Source: Arthrobacter pascens (GTDB lineage Bacteria > Actinomycetota > Actinomycetes > Actinomycetales > Micrococcaceae). From it: a DNA stretch of 64,000 nt. A program made the position numbers and the translations under genes. Of this stretch, positions 9,305-17,821 are shown piece by piece. Numbering within the stretch: position 1 is the stretch's first letter; each line of letters starts with the position of its first letter. Under the pieces are notes generated by a model. That model was not told where the DNA came from, searched no databases, and worked only from the letters and a program-made list of their open reading frames with translations. The stretch covers positions 1,984,001 to 2,048,000 of the forward strand of contig NZ_JAUSWY010000001.1 in the NCBI RefSeq assembly GCF_030815585.1, read 5' to 3'.

Positions 9305-9333
9305 CGGATGGCGGACAGTTGGTCCGCCATCCG
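9305..9333 (-). promoter_or_regulatory. Strong intercistronic hairpin
   Basis: A perfect 12-bp stem (CGGATGGCGGAC at 9305-9316 with GTCCGCCATCCG at 9322-9333) and 5-base loop lie between the stop of the aldolase gene and the start of the transporter gene. No T-run follows on the minus strand. It may lower read-through or stabilise the upstream message. Confidence 0.6.
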
Positions 9334-9364
9334 ACGGGGTGCCAGAGGCCTTATACAGGTGGCG

Positions 9365-10300
9365 TTATGCAGGAACAGTGACGTTGCCGAGGTTGGCGGA
9401 CCGGAGGGCCAGCGCGATTTCATCGCCGGCGCCGGGTGCCAGGGGAAGCAGCGGCGGCCGGACCGTGGCGTGCTCAAGAATGCCGCGGGCGACAAGCCCT
9501 TCCTTGAGTGCGACGGTGCCTTCCATGTGTGATCCGCGGTGGTAGACGTTCTTGGTCACGGGCAGAAGGCGGTCGTGGATTGCCCGGGCGGCGGCGTAGT
9601 CCTTCGCCTTGCCTGCAGCGATCAGTTCCACCAGCGGTTCCGGGGCGAGACCGCCGTAACCAACCAGCGCGCCGTCCACGTCGAACATGGTGTGCAGCAG
9701 GTACTCGTCGTGGCAGGTGAGGATCTGCAGGTCCGGATAAGTGGCGCGCAGGACAGGGATCTCGGTGTCCCAGCGCTTCATGTTCCGGACGCCGTTCTTG
9801 GTGGCGAACACGCCTTCCATGCCGGCGATCTCGAGCTGGGTTTCCAGGTCATAGGTGGCCTTCGTGGCGTCCGGGTACTGGAAGAGGATCAACGGCAGCC
9901 CGGACGTTTCGTAGATTTCCTTGTACCGGGTCTGCGGCGCGCCCTGCTGGTATCCGAAGCGGAGCCAGCCGTGTGACGGGTAGACCAGGCCGGCGGCTGC
10001 ACCGGCGTCGACGGCCCGCTTGGCTTCGAGGGCAGCGACGGTGTTGCCCTCCCCCGTGATGCCGGCGATGATCGGGATTTCGCCATTGACAGCGTTTTTG
10101 AACTCGCGGATGACGAGTGCCTGCTCGTCCTGGGTCAGGAAGGTTCCTTCGCCGGCGTGGCCAAGGACAACAAGGCCCTTGACCCCGTCAACGCTGGCCA
10201 GCCATCCGCCGAGACGGTGGATAGCGTCGACGTCAACGCTGCCGTCGCGGTTGAACGGGGTTACAGGAGCGGGAACGAGCCCGCGGAGATCGATGGTCAT
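9365..10300 (-). CDS. Dihydrodipicolinate-synthase-family aldolase/lyase
   Basis: 311 residues, the normal length for a DapA/NanA-type class I aldolase barrel. PAPVTPFNRDGSVD is the N-terminal signature, LILFQYPD contains the active-site tyrosine region (about residue 138), and GVFATKNGVRNMKRWD carries the Schiff-base lysine (about 165). The family splits or condenses pyruvate or related keto acids; the DapA-specific context (other lysine genes) is absent, so a catabolic role is more likely. It is the first gene of a unit with the Nramp-like transporter, divergent from a LacI regulator. Confidence 0.8.
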   Translation of the reverse strand: MTIDLRGLVPAPVTPFNRDGSVDVDAIHRLGGWLASVDGVKGLVVLGHAGEGTFLTQDEQALVIREFKNAVNGEIPIIAGITGEGNTVAALEAKRAVDAGAAAGLVYPSHGWLRFGYQQGAPQTRYKEIYETSGLPLILFQYPDATKATYDLETQLEIAGMEGVFATKNGVRNMKRWDTEIPVLRATYPDLQILTCHDEYLLHTMFDVDGALVGYGGLAPEPLVELIAAGKAKDYAAARAIHDRLLPVTKNVYHRGSHMEGTVALKEGLVARGILEHATVRPPLLPLAPGAGDEIALALRSANLGNVTVPA

Positions 10301-10343
10301 GAGAGCTTCCTCTGTCGTGTTGGTCGTTCCTCCCGCGATAAGA

Positions 10344-10369
10344 TGAAAACGTTTGCGGGAACGTTTTCA
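10344..10369. promoter_or_regulatory. LacI-type operator between aldolase and regulator
   Basis: A perfect 9-bp inverted repeat, TGAAAACGT (10344-10352) and ACGTTTTCA (10361-10369), spaced by 8 bases. Each arm contains a CpG core of the sort LacI proteins bind, 12 bases apart. It lies between the divergent genes at 10300 and 10429, so it probably controls both. Confidence 0.75.
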
Positions 10370-10428
10370 TTGTGCGACGTGTTCCAGCTCACTGTCAAGG
10401 GCCTGTTGCAGACGAAGGAGGAAATAGA

Positions 10429-11520
10429 GTGTCTTCTAGGACAATCGCGAACAGGAGAACACGCATGGAACCGGCTGCCCCCGGCACGATCGTCACACTG
10501 AGGGATGTTGCTGCCGCCAGCGGCGTGAGTCTTTCCACAGCCAGCCGCGCCCTGGACGAACGAGGCACGGCCTCACGCTCCGCGGCTGCGGCGCATGTCC
10601 GCAAGGTGGCCGAGGAACTGGGCTACCGGCGGAACTCTTTCGCATCGAGCCTGCGCCGCGGCGAAACACGGACGCTCGGTGTGCTCGTGCCCCGCCTCAG
10701 TGACACGGTGATGGCGCTGATGTTCGAGGAACTCGAAAAGGCCGCCTCCGCCCGCGGCTACTTCGCCATGGTTGCCACCAGCGGGGACGATCCCGACGAT
10801 GAACGGCGTGCCGCTGAGACCCTGCTCGACCGCAATGTGGACGGGCTGATCCTGGCTACGGCACGCCTCGACGACGAATTGCCCCGCCGCCTGCGCGAAC
10901 GCGGCGTAGCGCACGCCCTGGTGCTGCGCACCGACGGGGTGAGCCCCTCAGCGCTCGGAGACGACGAAGTGGGTGGTTACTTGGCCGTACGCCACCTCAT
11001 AGACCTGGGCCACCGCGAGATCGCTGTCGTCACTGGCCCGTCATTCACCTCCACGGGGATCGCCCGCCTCACCGGAGCCCGTAGAGCGCTGGAGGAAGCG
11101 GATACCAAGCCGCCGGAAAAGTGGCAATTGGCCGCCGGCTACGGTATCGAAAACGGGTTCTCCGCGGGGGAAGCCCTGCTGGGCAAAAGCGGCGAAAGAC
11201 GCCCCACAGCCATCTTCGCCGCCAACGACAACCTGGCCATGGGAATCATCGCAGCTGCCCATCGCTTCCAGATCACCGTCGGCGGCGACTTGGCCCTGGT
11301 CGGTTACAACGACATCCCGCTCTCATCGCGGCTCGCCACTCCACTGTCCTCGGTGCGGGTGCCTCTCGACCAGATTGCCGCTACAGCGATCGATCTCATC
11401 GTGAACCCGGGCAAGGAACCAACCATTCGGAAATCCATGCCGACGCTCATCCCCCGCGAATCGAGTGGGTCCCCCAGACAGGCAACGACTCAGGATCGTG
11501 GCTCGGCAGCGTCGGCGTAA
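10429..11520 (+). CDS. LacI-family regulator of the aldolase/transporter unit
   Basis: 363 residues from the GTG at 10429, chosen because AAGGAGGA at 10415-10422 sits 6 bases upstream; the frame is open back to 10372. The HTH is TLRDVAAASGVSLSTASRAL (about residues 24-43), followed by the LacI hinge and a periplasmic-binding-protein-like ligand domain ending in VGYNDIPLSSRLATPLSSVR. It diverges from the aldolase gene, with the operator between them. The inducer is unknown and is probably the substrate or product of the neighbouring aldolase. Confidence 0.85.
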   Translation: MSSRTIANRRTRMEPAAPGTIVTLRDVAAASGVSLSTASRALDERGTASRSAAAAHVRKVAEELGYRRNSFASSLRRGETRTLGVLVPRLSDTVMALMFEELEKAASARGYFAMVATSGDDPDDERRAAETLLDRNVDGLILATARLDDELPRRLRERGVAHALVLRTDGVSPSALGDDEVGGYLAVRHLIDLGHREIAVVTGPSFTSTGIARLTGARRALEEADTKPPEKWQLAAGYGIENGFSAGEALLGKSGERRPTAIFAANDNLAMGIIAAAHRFQITVGGDLALVGYNDIPLSSRLATPLSSVRVPLDQIAATAIDLIVNPGKEPTIRKSMPTLIPRESSGSPRQATTQDRGSAASA

Positions 11521-11546
11521 CCCGCAACGGGTTCATCCGCTTACTG

Positions 11547-12557
11547 TCAGGACACTTCGATGGTGACCACTGCCGGGCCGTTGGCAGCCGTGTCAGCCAT
11601 CAGCCCTGACTTCGAGGTGACTGCCCGCGAGACGCAGCACGTCATTCTTTCCGCGGCACTCTTCTGGCGGGTGCTGTAAAACACGTCGCGGTGGTCAACG
11701 CTGCCTTCGAGCTGGAGGATCCGAACTTCGCAGAGGCCGCATTCGCCTTTGCGGCAGTCGAACATCATGTCGGCGCCGGCGTCTTCGAGTGCTTCCAGCA
11801 TGGACCTGCCCTGGCCGACTTTCACTTCAAGATTCAGGCCGGGGACCCTGACGACAAACTCTTCGGGGTCGTACCAGCCACTGTTGCCGAAGGTTTCGTA
11901 GCGAAGGTTGGGGAAGCTCAACTCGCGCTCTGTCCACACCCGGCGGACAGCATCCATGAGGCGGATGGGGCCGCACATGTACAGTTCGGTGCCCTCGGTT
12001 GCCTGGGCTACCAAGGTGTTGACGTCCAAGGACGTACCTTCGTCGTCGACATGGACCACCAGGTTCCCGCCATGGATCTCCTGCAGCTCCGGCAGGTAGG
12101 CCATGGCTGTGCGGCTGCGGCCGGCGTAGACGAACGTGTACTCGGCCCTGAGGTTCTTCAGGACCCTGGCCATGTTGATCATGGCGGTAATGCCAATGCC
12201 GCCGGCCAGCAGGATGTACCGCTCCGCACCGACTCGAAGCGGGAAGTTCTGGAGGGGCTGGGTCATTTCGAGTTCGTCGCCCGGCTTCAATGAATGGACA
12301 AACACGGAACCGCCGCGCGAGACCGGCGCCTTCAGGACGCTGATGACCAGCCGCATGCCGTCGTCGCTGGACTCGACAACCGAGTAGGAGCGCCTCTCCT
12401 GGTGCCCGTCAATCCGGACCATCACGTCGATATGCGAGCCCGGCTCGGCTTTCCTGGGCTTGGACGGTTCCAGCACTACGCGCTGGATGTCGGTGGCGAT
12501 GTTGGTTGCCTCAACAACTGTTCCCAGTTGCCAGATCTCAATGTTGGATGCTGCCAT
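11547..12557 (-). CDS. vanB: Vanillate O-demethylase reductase subunit
   Basis: 336 residues from ATG 12557. The N-terminal half is a flavin/NAD(P)H-binding ferredoxin reductase (RRSYSVVESS for flavin, LLAGGIGITAMINMARVL for NAD(P)). The C-terminal half is a plant-type 2Fe-2S ferredoxin with CRKGECGLC and a later Cys (ERMTCCVSRA). This reductase-then-ferredoxin order is that of VanB. It passes electrons from NADH to the Rieske oxygenase encoded immediately upstream (40-base gap), an operon arrangement typical of vanAB. Confidence 0.85.
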   Translation of the reverse strand: MAASNIEIWQLGTVVEATNIATDIQRVVLEPSKPRKAEPGSHIDVMVRIDGHQERRSYSVVESSDDGMRLVISVLKAPVSRGGSVFVHSLKPGDELEMTQPLQNFPLRVGAERYILLAGGIGITAMINMARVLKNLRAEYTFVYAGRSRTAMAYLPELQEIHGGNLVVHVDDEGTSLDVNTLVAQATEGTELYMCGPIRLMDAVRRVWTERELSFPNLRYETFGNSGWYDPEEFVVRVPGLNLEVKVGQGRSMLEALEDAGADMMFDCRKGECGLCEVRILQLEGSVDHRDVFYSTRQKSAAERMTCCVSRAVTSKSGLMADTAANGPAVVTIEVS

Positions 12558-12597
12558 GGCTATTTCACACCTGTCTCGTAGCTGCCTGCCTGCGCCC

Positions 12598-13692
12598 CTA
12601 GGCGACGGGAACCAGGCGGCCTTCGGCTTCGAGCTGGCGTTCGATGAGGCGCCGGACCCACATGCCGCCGGCATCGATGTTCAGGTTGTAGAACTCGTAG
12701 TCCGGGTTGGCGTCGATCGCCGCCTGTTGTGCGCTAAGCATGGCCTCGTCCTCGCCGAAGACGCCGTGCACGCCGTTGCGCAGCTGGGTGGTGATGAGCT
12801 GGCTGTCCAGGCGGTAGTTGCGCATGAAAGCCCAGAAATAGTGGCAGGTCTTGTCACTTTCGGGCGTGATGGCGTTCATGACGAAGCCGTTGACGCCCTG
12901 GCTTCGGTTGCCCTCGAAGGCACCCGTGCCGGCTTTGGCCACCCCCACATCAATGTTGATGACGGAGGGGGAACGGAAGGTGATGATCTGCCAGCGGTCC
13001 ACCTTGCCCTCGAAACCCGGGAACTTGTCCCTCATGTTCTTGAGCCAGAAAGGCGGAGCATCAATGTTGAACATCCAGCGCGCCACAGTCACGGTGTCAT
13101 CGTCGTGGGTGACCACAAAGTCGGATTCGCTCAGTTCTTCCTGACCGATCGAGGAGGAGTGGATAAATTCCTCGTGCGTCAGATCCATGAGGTTATCCAG
13201 AACCAGCTGGAAGTTGCAGGGCGCGTAGATCGTTTCGCCGTCGCCGGCCCATTCCGGGGAGTCCAGCTGGTGCATGTCCGGAACGAGTCCAGGGTCAGCT
13301 TTGGTGGGGTCGCCGAGCCACACCCAGACGTAGCGGTAACGCTCCACCACCGGGAAAGACGGCACGGTAGCGCTGGGGTTCACGGTCTCCTGGGCAGGCA
13401 TTGATACGCAGCGTCCGGCGGAGTTGTAGACGATGCCGTGGTACGGGCACTGGATCTGGTCCTTGCCGAGGGTCTTGCCCATAGACAGCGGTGCCAGCCT
13501 GTGCCAGCACGCATCGGCGAGGGCCACGGCTTTGCCGTCTTCAGTGCGATACAGCGCCAGGGGGCGGCCTGCCACCTTGCGGGCCATCGGTTTGCGTGTC
13601 ACTTCCTTGTCCCACGCTGCGACGTACCAGACGTCCAAGGGGTAGCCAAGGACCTTATTGGTGGTGGAGCTCTGAGTCCGGACAGCTGTCAC
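12598..13692 (-). CDS. vanA: Vanillate O-demethylase oxygenase subunit
   Basis: 364 residues with a Rieske domain (ACWHRLAPLS and CPYHG give the CxH...CxxH ligands, about residues 62-84) and a VanA-type catalytic domain with DNLMDLTHEEFIH (about residue 165) supplying the non-heme iron ligands. It converts vanillate to protocatechuate and formaldehyde with VanB. VanA relatives also act on dicamba and other methoxyarenes, but the divergent PadR regulator, VanR-like boxes and adjacent ferulate-type pathway favour vanillate. Confidence 0.85.
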   Translation of the reverse strand: MTAVRTQSSTTNKVLGYPLDVWYVAAWDKEVTRKPMARKVAGRPLALYRTEDGKAVALADACWHRLAPLSMGKTLGKDQIQCPYHGIVYNSAGRCVSMPAQETVNPSATVPSFPVVERYRYVWVWLGDPTKADPGLVPDMHQLDSPEWAGDGETIYAPCNFQLVLDNLMDLTHEEFIHSSSIGQEELSESDFVVTHDDDTVTVARWMFNIDAPPFWLKNMRDKFPGFEGKVDRWQIITFRSPSVINIDVGVAKAGTGAFEGNRSQGVNGFVMNAITPESDKTCHYFWAFMRNYRLDSQLITTQLRNGVHGVFGEDEAMLSAQQAAIDANPDYEFYNLNIDAGGMWVRRLIERQLEAEGRLVPVA

Positions 13693-13778
13693 GGTGAATC
13701 CTTCCCGTCCTCCCGGACGGCGTCCTCAATGACGGCGTGGGGATGGTTTCCAAAAAGCAGGTGAAACAGACCGGGGAC

Positions 13779-13802
13779 AAATACCTATCCCCATAGTTAG
13801 TG
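13779..13802. promoter_or_regulatory. VanR box 1
   Basis: AAATACCTAT (13779-13788), four bases, ATAGTTAGTG (13793-13802). From memory, the Corynebacterium VanR motif is AACTAACTAA-N4-TTAGGTATTT; read on the minus strand this site matches it closely, including spacing. It lies 87 bases before vanA, the side expected for repression of vanAB. Confidence 0.7.
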
Positions 13803-13814
13803 CGCTGCATCACA

Positions 13815-13838
13815 GACTATCTATGGATATAGTTATTT
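13815..13838. promoter_or_regulatory. VanR box 2
   Basis: GACTATCTAT (13815-13824), GGAT, ATAGTTATTT (13829-13838). It matches the same VanR-type motif at 15 of 20 arm positions but in the opposite orientation to box 1, and lies just before the regulator gene, suggesting autoregulation. Confidence 0.6.
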
Positions 13839-13864
13839 GCAAGGGACCAGGGAAAGAGGCCTGC

Positions 13865-14452
13865 ATGAGTCTTCGCTACGCTTTATTGGCACTGCTTACG
13901 GTGGAGCCCATGACCGGGTACGACCTGTCCAAACGGTTTGAGTCCTCGGTGGCGTATGTCTGGCACGCGCCCGACTCGCAGATCTACCCTGAACTCCGTC
14001 GCATGGAGAAGGATGGACTTCTCACAGGTGAAGAGGTCCCGTGGGGTCCGCGGAGCACCAAGACCCGATACCGGATCACGGCGGCGGGAACTGCGGCTTT
14101 CCGGGAGTGGATGAACACCACATTGGAGTACTCGAGGGAGCGAGATCCTGTGCACCTGAAGGCGGCGTACCTCGAATGGGCCGCGCCGGAATCAGCACGC
14201 GAGCAGATGAAGGCCCATATCGCCTACCATCAGCTGCGCCGGGAGCAGTGGGAAAACATGATCGGGGAACTCCAGAGCGGAACAAACGTCATGCTGAGGA
14301 AACGCCTCGAAGTGACGCCGGACGCCGATCGCCGGCGCACAACGCAGTTCAAGATCTTCACGTACGAGGGGCTCATTGCCCGTGCCGAGACGGAAATCGA
14401 CTGGGCCCGCCGCGGCCTGGAGCTCATAGATCTTCTCGACGACGAGTCCTGA
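13865..14452 (+). CDS. vanR: PadR-family regulator, VanR-like
   Basis: 195 residues starting at MSLRYALLALLTVEPMTGYD, the PadR winged-helix N terminus, with YPELRRMEKDGLL and TKTRYRITAAG forming the recognition helix and wing. The C-terminal vir-type coiled helices (about residues 95-190) mediate dimerisation. It is close in length to the Corynebacterium VanR repressor and is divergent from vanA, with two VanR-like boxes between. Vanillate is the expected effector. The ATG at 13865 is preferred over 13823 because it begins the conserved domain and follows a purine-rich site. Confidence 0.8.
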   Translation: MSLRYALLALLTVEPMTGYDLSKRFESSVAYVWHAPDSQIYPELRRMEKDGLLTGEEVPWGPRSTKTRYRITAAGTAAFREWMNTTLEYSRERDPVHLKAAYLEWAAPESAREQMKAHIAYHQLRREQWENMIGELQSGTNVMLRKRLEVTPDADRRRTTQFKIFTYEGLIARAETEIDWARRGLELIDLLDDES

Positions 14453-14473
14453 CCGCGGCGGCGGCTTGCCTGG

Positions 14474-14505
14474 CCCCGCGTACATCTACTCCCCCGCGTA
14501 CATCT
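14474..14505. repeat. 18-bp-period duplication over the CoA-ligase stop
   Basis: CCCCGCGTACATCT occurs at 14474-14487 and again at 14492-14505. The TAG of the CoA-ligase gene (14488-14486 on the minus strand) lies between the copies, so the last four codons before the stop are repeated just after it. Confidence 0.75.
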
Positions 14506-16024
14506 GCCGCAGCTCGGCTTTGCGGATCTTGCCGCTGGCGGTCCGCGGCATTTCGTCCACAATCACCACGGACTTGGGGATTTTGTACCGCGCCAGCCGG
14601 CCCTCGAGGTGGGCACGGACTTCTGCCTCCGTAACGGCATGACCGCCGCGGACGGTGATGATCGCCCGCGGCACCTCTCCCCATTTTTCGTCGGGAACCC
14701 CGATGACGGCCACACTTGCCACGGCTTCAAGCTCAATGATGAGTTGCTCCACCTCGGCCGGGTAAATGTTCTCGCCTCCAGAGATGATCATGTCCTTGAG
14801 CCGGTCGGCGATGTATATGAACCCTTCCTCGTCGGCGTAGCCGATGTCGCCGGAACGGAACCATTCGCCGTCGGCGAAGCTGCCCGCCGTGGCGTCAGGA
14901 CGGTTCCAGTATTCGCGGATGACGTTGGGGCCCTTGATCTGGATTTCGCCCACGGCCCCGGGCGCCTGGACAACGCCGAGCGGGTCCACAATGCGCACAT
15001 CGGTGAAGAAGTGTGGCAGGCCCACCGAGCCCATCTTGTCCCGGCTCCGGTCCGGCTGCAGGCTGGTGGCTCCCGGCGCGGTTTCGGTCATGCCATAGCC
15101 TCCGGAAAAGGACAGCCCTCGGCTCTCATAGGCTTCCATGACGCGGACGGGCACAGCAGATCCGCCGCAGGTGATCTTCTTCAGCGAACTGAGGTCCGTG
15201 GAAGCCCAGGCGTCGTGTTCCGCCAGCATCTGGTACGTGGTGGGGACGCCGCTGATCATGGTGGCACGGTACTTCTCGATCAGGGACAAGGCCCGGCCTG
15301 GAACGAAGCCCGCTTCCAGCAGCAGCGTGCCGCCCTTCAGCAGCACGGGCAGAACGCCCATGCCGAGCGATGCTACGTGGAACATGGGTGAGATCACCAA
15401 TGCCACGTCGGTGCTGGCCACGTCGTAGTCCACCAGCACGTTGTAGGAGTTCCAGGTGATGTTGCCGTGCGTCAGCACTGCGCCCTTGGGCCGTCCGGTG
15501 GTGCCGGAGGTGTAGAGGATGATGGCTGGGTCGTCGAGCGCGACCCGGACGTCGATGCGCCCAGCCGGGGCGGCGGCCAATGCGGCAGCGTAGTCCTCGC
15601 CGCGGTCAGATACCTCCGCGGAGCTTGACTCACGGACCACGAGGCGCTGCAGGACATCTGTGTCCCGTGAGCCCGAGACGGCCAGTCCGTCCAGGGCCTC
15701 TGCGTTGACGAGGACGACGGATCCCGAGTCCTGCAGGGCAAACTGGATTTCCGGCGGGGCCAGGCGGGTGTTGAGCGGAACAAAGATCGCGCCGAGCGTC
15801 CCGGCCGCGAAGAACGTCTCCAGGAAGGAGGGATGGTTTTCGCCCAAGTAGGCTATCCGGTCCCCTTCCCGGACCCCGCGCTCGCGCAGGGTATTCGCGA
15901 GCCTGTCCACGCGGTCGGCCAGTTCGCCGTACCTGACGGGGTTGTCGCGGTAGATCAGTGCAGTCCTGCTGGCGGATTTCGCCCTGCGACGCTGCAGCCA
16001 CGAGCCCACTCCCTGGTTGTACAT
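14486..16024 (-). CDS. Acyl-CoA synthetase, probable hydroxycinnamoyl-CoA ligase
   Basis: 512 residues, ANL superfamily. YTSGTTGRPKGAVLTH is the P-loop (about residue 172), GGYGMTETAPG the A5 motif, YADEEGFIYIADRLKDMI the hinge/A8 region, and PRTASGKIRKAEL carries the catalytic lysine near the C terminus. It is the last gene of the operon with a MaoC hydratase, acyl-CoA dehydrogenase, amidohydrolase and SDR, matching the CouL/PhdA position of hydroxycinnamate beta-oxidation loci in Rhodococcus and Corynebacterium. It would form feruloyl-, p-coumaroyl- or dihydro-cinnamoyl-CoA. Substrate is inferred from context. Confidence 0.8.
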   Translation of the reverse strand: MYNQGVGSWLQRRRAKSASRTALIYRDNPVRYGELADRVDRLANTLRERGVREGDRIAYLGENHPSFLETFFAAGTLGAIFVPLNTRLAPPEIQFALQDSGSVVLVNAEALDGLAVSGSRDTDVLQRLVVRESSSAEVSDRGEDYAAALAAAPAGRIDVRVALDDPAIILYTSGTTGRPKGAVLTHGNITWNSYNVLVDYDVASTDVALVISPMFHVASLGMGVLPVLLKGGTLLLEAGFVPGRALSLIEKYRATMISGVPTTYQMLAEHDAWASTDLSSLKKITCGGSAVPVRVMEAYESRGLSFSGGYGMTETAPGATSLQPDRSRDKMGSVGLPHFFTDVRIVDPLGVVQAPGAVGEIQIKGPNVIREYWNRPDATAGSFADGEWFRSGDIGYADEEGFIYIADRLKDMIISGGENIYPAEVEQLIIELEAVASVAVIGVPDEKWGEVPRAIITVRGGHAVTEAEVRAHLEGRLARYKIPKSVVIVDEMPRTASGKIRKAELRQMYAGE

Positions 16025-16108
16025 GTAGCCGGAACCTTCCTATGAATTCTGACGCCGACGTCGGTGGGCCGGCATCGATTCCCGGCCCACCGCCGTCGGC
16101 GGGTTCTG

Positions 16109-16564
16109 TCAGGAGTAAAAGCGGTAGAGGGAATGCGCGACGACGGCGGGCTTGGCGGCGCCTTCAACCTCGATACTCTGGTCCACACCGATCTGCATGC
16201 CACCCGGGATTTCGGTGACATTGGCGATGGTGGCACGCATGCGGATCTTGGAGCCCACCTTCACCGGCGAGGGGAAGCGGACCTTGTCGAGTCCGTAGTT
16301 GACCTTGGTCTTCACGTCTGTGACCTCCAGCAGCTCGGTCCAGAAAGGGATAGCCAGGGACAGCGTGAGGAAGCCATGGGCGATGGGTACCCCGAACGGT
16401 CCGTCCTTGGCCTTCTCCGGGTCCGTGTGGATCCATTGGTGGTCGCCGGTGGCATCGGCGAAGGTGTTGATCTGCCCCTGGGATACCTCGATGTAGTCGG
16501 TGTAGCCCAGGTCATGCCCTGCCATGCCGGACAGTTCTTCGAAAGTTACGGTGGTGGTGCTCAT
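16109..16564 (-). CDS. MaoC-like enoyl-CoA hydratase
   Basis: 151 residues, a single hot-dog domain. FADATGDHQWIHTDPEKA and GVPIAHGFLTLSL form the R-hydratase signature, with the catalytic Asp/His in the ATGDHQWIH segment. It would hydrate the cinnamoyl-CoA double bond to the 3-hydroxy-3-arylpropionyl-CoA. The start at 16564 is chosen because AAGGAG lies 4 bases upstream and homologues begin near here; the frame is open to 16600. It sits between the acyl-CoA dehydrogenase and CoA-ligase genes. Confidence 0.8.
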   Translation of the reverse strand: MSTTTVTFEELSGMAGHDLGYTDYIEVSQGQINTFADATGDHQWIHTDPEKAKDGPFGVPIAHGFLTLSLAIPFWTELLEVTDVKTKVNYGLDKVRFPSPVKVGSKIRMRATIANVTEIPGGMQIGVDQSIEVEGAAKPAVVAHSLYRFYS

Positions 16565-16606
16565 GATGCTCCTTGCTGTGGTTGGTGTTGGTCTGCGCAA
16601 TGCCTG

Positions 16607-16657
16607 ACGGAACGCGGCTAACGGAATGCGGCTAACGGAATGCGGCTAACGGAACGC
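16607..16657. repeat. 14-bp tandem repeat over a stop codon
   Basis: ACGGAAYGCGGCTA is present three times in succession (16607-16620, 16621-16634, 16635-16648) plus a 9-base partial copy. The third copy contains the TAG of the acyl-CoA dehydrogenase gene. Confidence 0.85.
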
Positions 16658-17821
16658 GCTGATGCCGGTGAGGGCGCGGCCCACGATGAGTGAGTTGATT
16701 TCGTGGGTGCCTTCGTAGGAGTAGACGGCCTCGGCGTCGGCGAAGAACCTACCCACGCCCGTGTCGAGGAGAATGCCGTTTCCGCCGCAGATTTCACGGG
16801 CCAGGGCGGTGGTTTCCCGTGCCCGGGCGGCGCACCACATCTTGGCCATGGCGGAGTTTTCGTCTTTGTAGATGCCCTCGTCCTGCTGCTGGGTCAGGCG
16901 GACCACCATGCCCAGGGACGCTGTGACGTTCCCCAGCATGGCGGCGAGCTTTTCCTGGATGAGCTGGAATCCGGCGAGCGGCCGGCCGAACTGTCTACGC
17001 TCATTGACGTAGCGCAGCGCGGCCTCGTAGGCGCCGGCCTGCAGCCCGGTGGCGATCCAGGCTGCGTCTGAGCGCATGTTCCGCAACAGCCCGGCCACGT
17101 CCTTGAATCCGTTCACCTTCTGCAGCCTGTGATCTTCCAGCACCACAACATCGCTGAGTGTGATGTCTGAGTTCTGCATGATGCGCAGGGACATCTTGCC
17201 CTCGGTCTTGCTGAGCGCGACGCCCGGGGTGTCCGTGTGGACCAGGAACGCCTTGACTTGGCGGTCCGCCTCGTCGCGGGCAAAAACAGCCAGGTAATCG
17301 GCGGTTGAGGCGCCGCCAATCCAGCGTTTGGCGCCGTTAATCACCCAAGCGTCGCCCTCGTGACGGGCGCTGGTTTCCAGGCCTCCGGCAATGTCTGAGC
17401 CATGGTGGGGCTCGGTCAGGGCAAAGGCGCCGGTCATTTCAAAACTGCGGATGAGCGGGTCCCACTCCGCCGCCTGTTCGGGGCTGCCGCCCAGGTTGAC
17501 CGCTGTTCGGAACAGCCCGGACTGGGCGTTATAGAACGTGGCCACCGAGGCGTCGGTGCGGGCAAGTTCAAAGTTCCGGAACCCGCCAAAGAGGCCACCC
17601 GGCAGGGCGCCGCCCCGGGTCAGTTCAGGCGGATCCATCAGGTTCAGGGCCACCAGGGGCTTGATGATCTGTTCGGGGAATTCGCCCCGCTCCCAGCAGT
17701 CAGCCAGGAGTGGCTGGACTTGCTGTTCAAGGACGGTCCGCAGACGGCCCAGCACCTGGCGCTCATCCTCCGTGAGGAGGGTTGAGAAGCCGTACTGGTC
17801 CGAGGGGTAGAACCCGGTCAT
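16646..17821 (-). CDS. Acyl-CoA dehydrogenase of the hydroxycinnamate operon
   Basis: 391 residues with the three-part ACAD fold: helical N domain, central beta domain (FALTEPHHGSDIAG, then WVINGAKRWIGGA) and C-terminal helices ending SYEGTHEINSLIVGRALTGI. The Glu of YEGTHEI is at the position of the catalytic base in the glutaryl-CoA dehydrogenase type. It probably oxidises dihydro-hydroxycinnamoyl-CoA (arylpropionyl-CoA) to the cinnamoyl-CoA, letting phenylpropionates enter the route. Its ATG directly follows the TAA of the amidohydrolase gene, so translation is probably coupled. Confidence 0.8.
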   Translation of the reverse strand: MTGFYPSDQYGFSTLLTEDERQVLGRLRTVLEQQVQPLLADCWERGEFPEQIIKPLVALNLMDPPELTRGGALPGGLFGGFRNFELARTDASVATFYNAQSGLFRTAVNLGGSPEQAAEWDPLIRSFEMTGAFALTEPHHGSDIAGGLETSARHEGDAWVINGAKRWIGGASTADYLAVFARDEADRQVKAFLVHTDTPGVALSKTEGKMSLRIMQNSDITLSDVVVLEDHRLQKVNGFKDVAGLLRNMRSDAAWIATGLQAGAYEAALRYVNERRQFGRPLAGFQLIQEKLAAMLGNVTASLGMVVRLTQQQDEGIYKDENSAMAKMWCAARARETTALAREICGGNGILLDTGVGRFFADAEAVYSYEGTHEINSLIVGRALTGISAFR

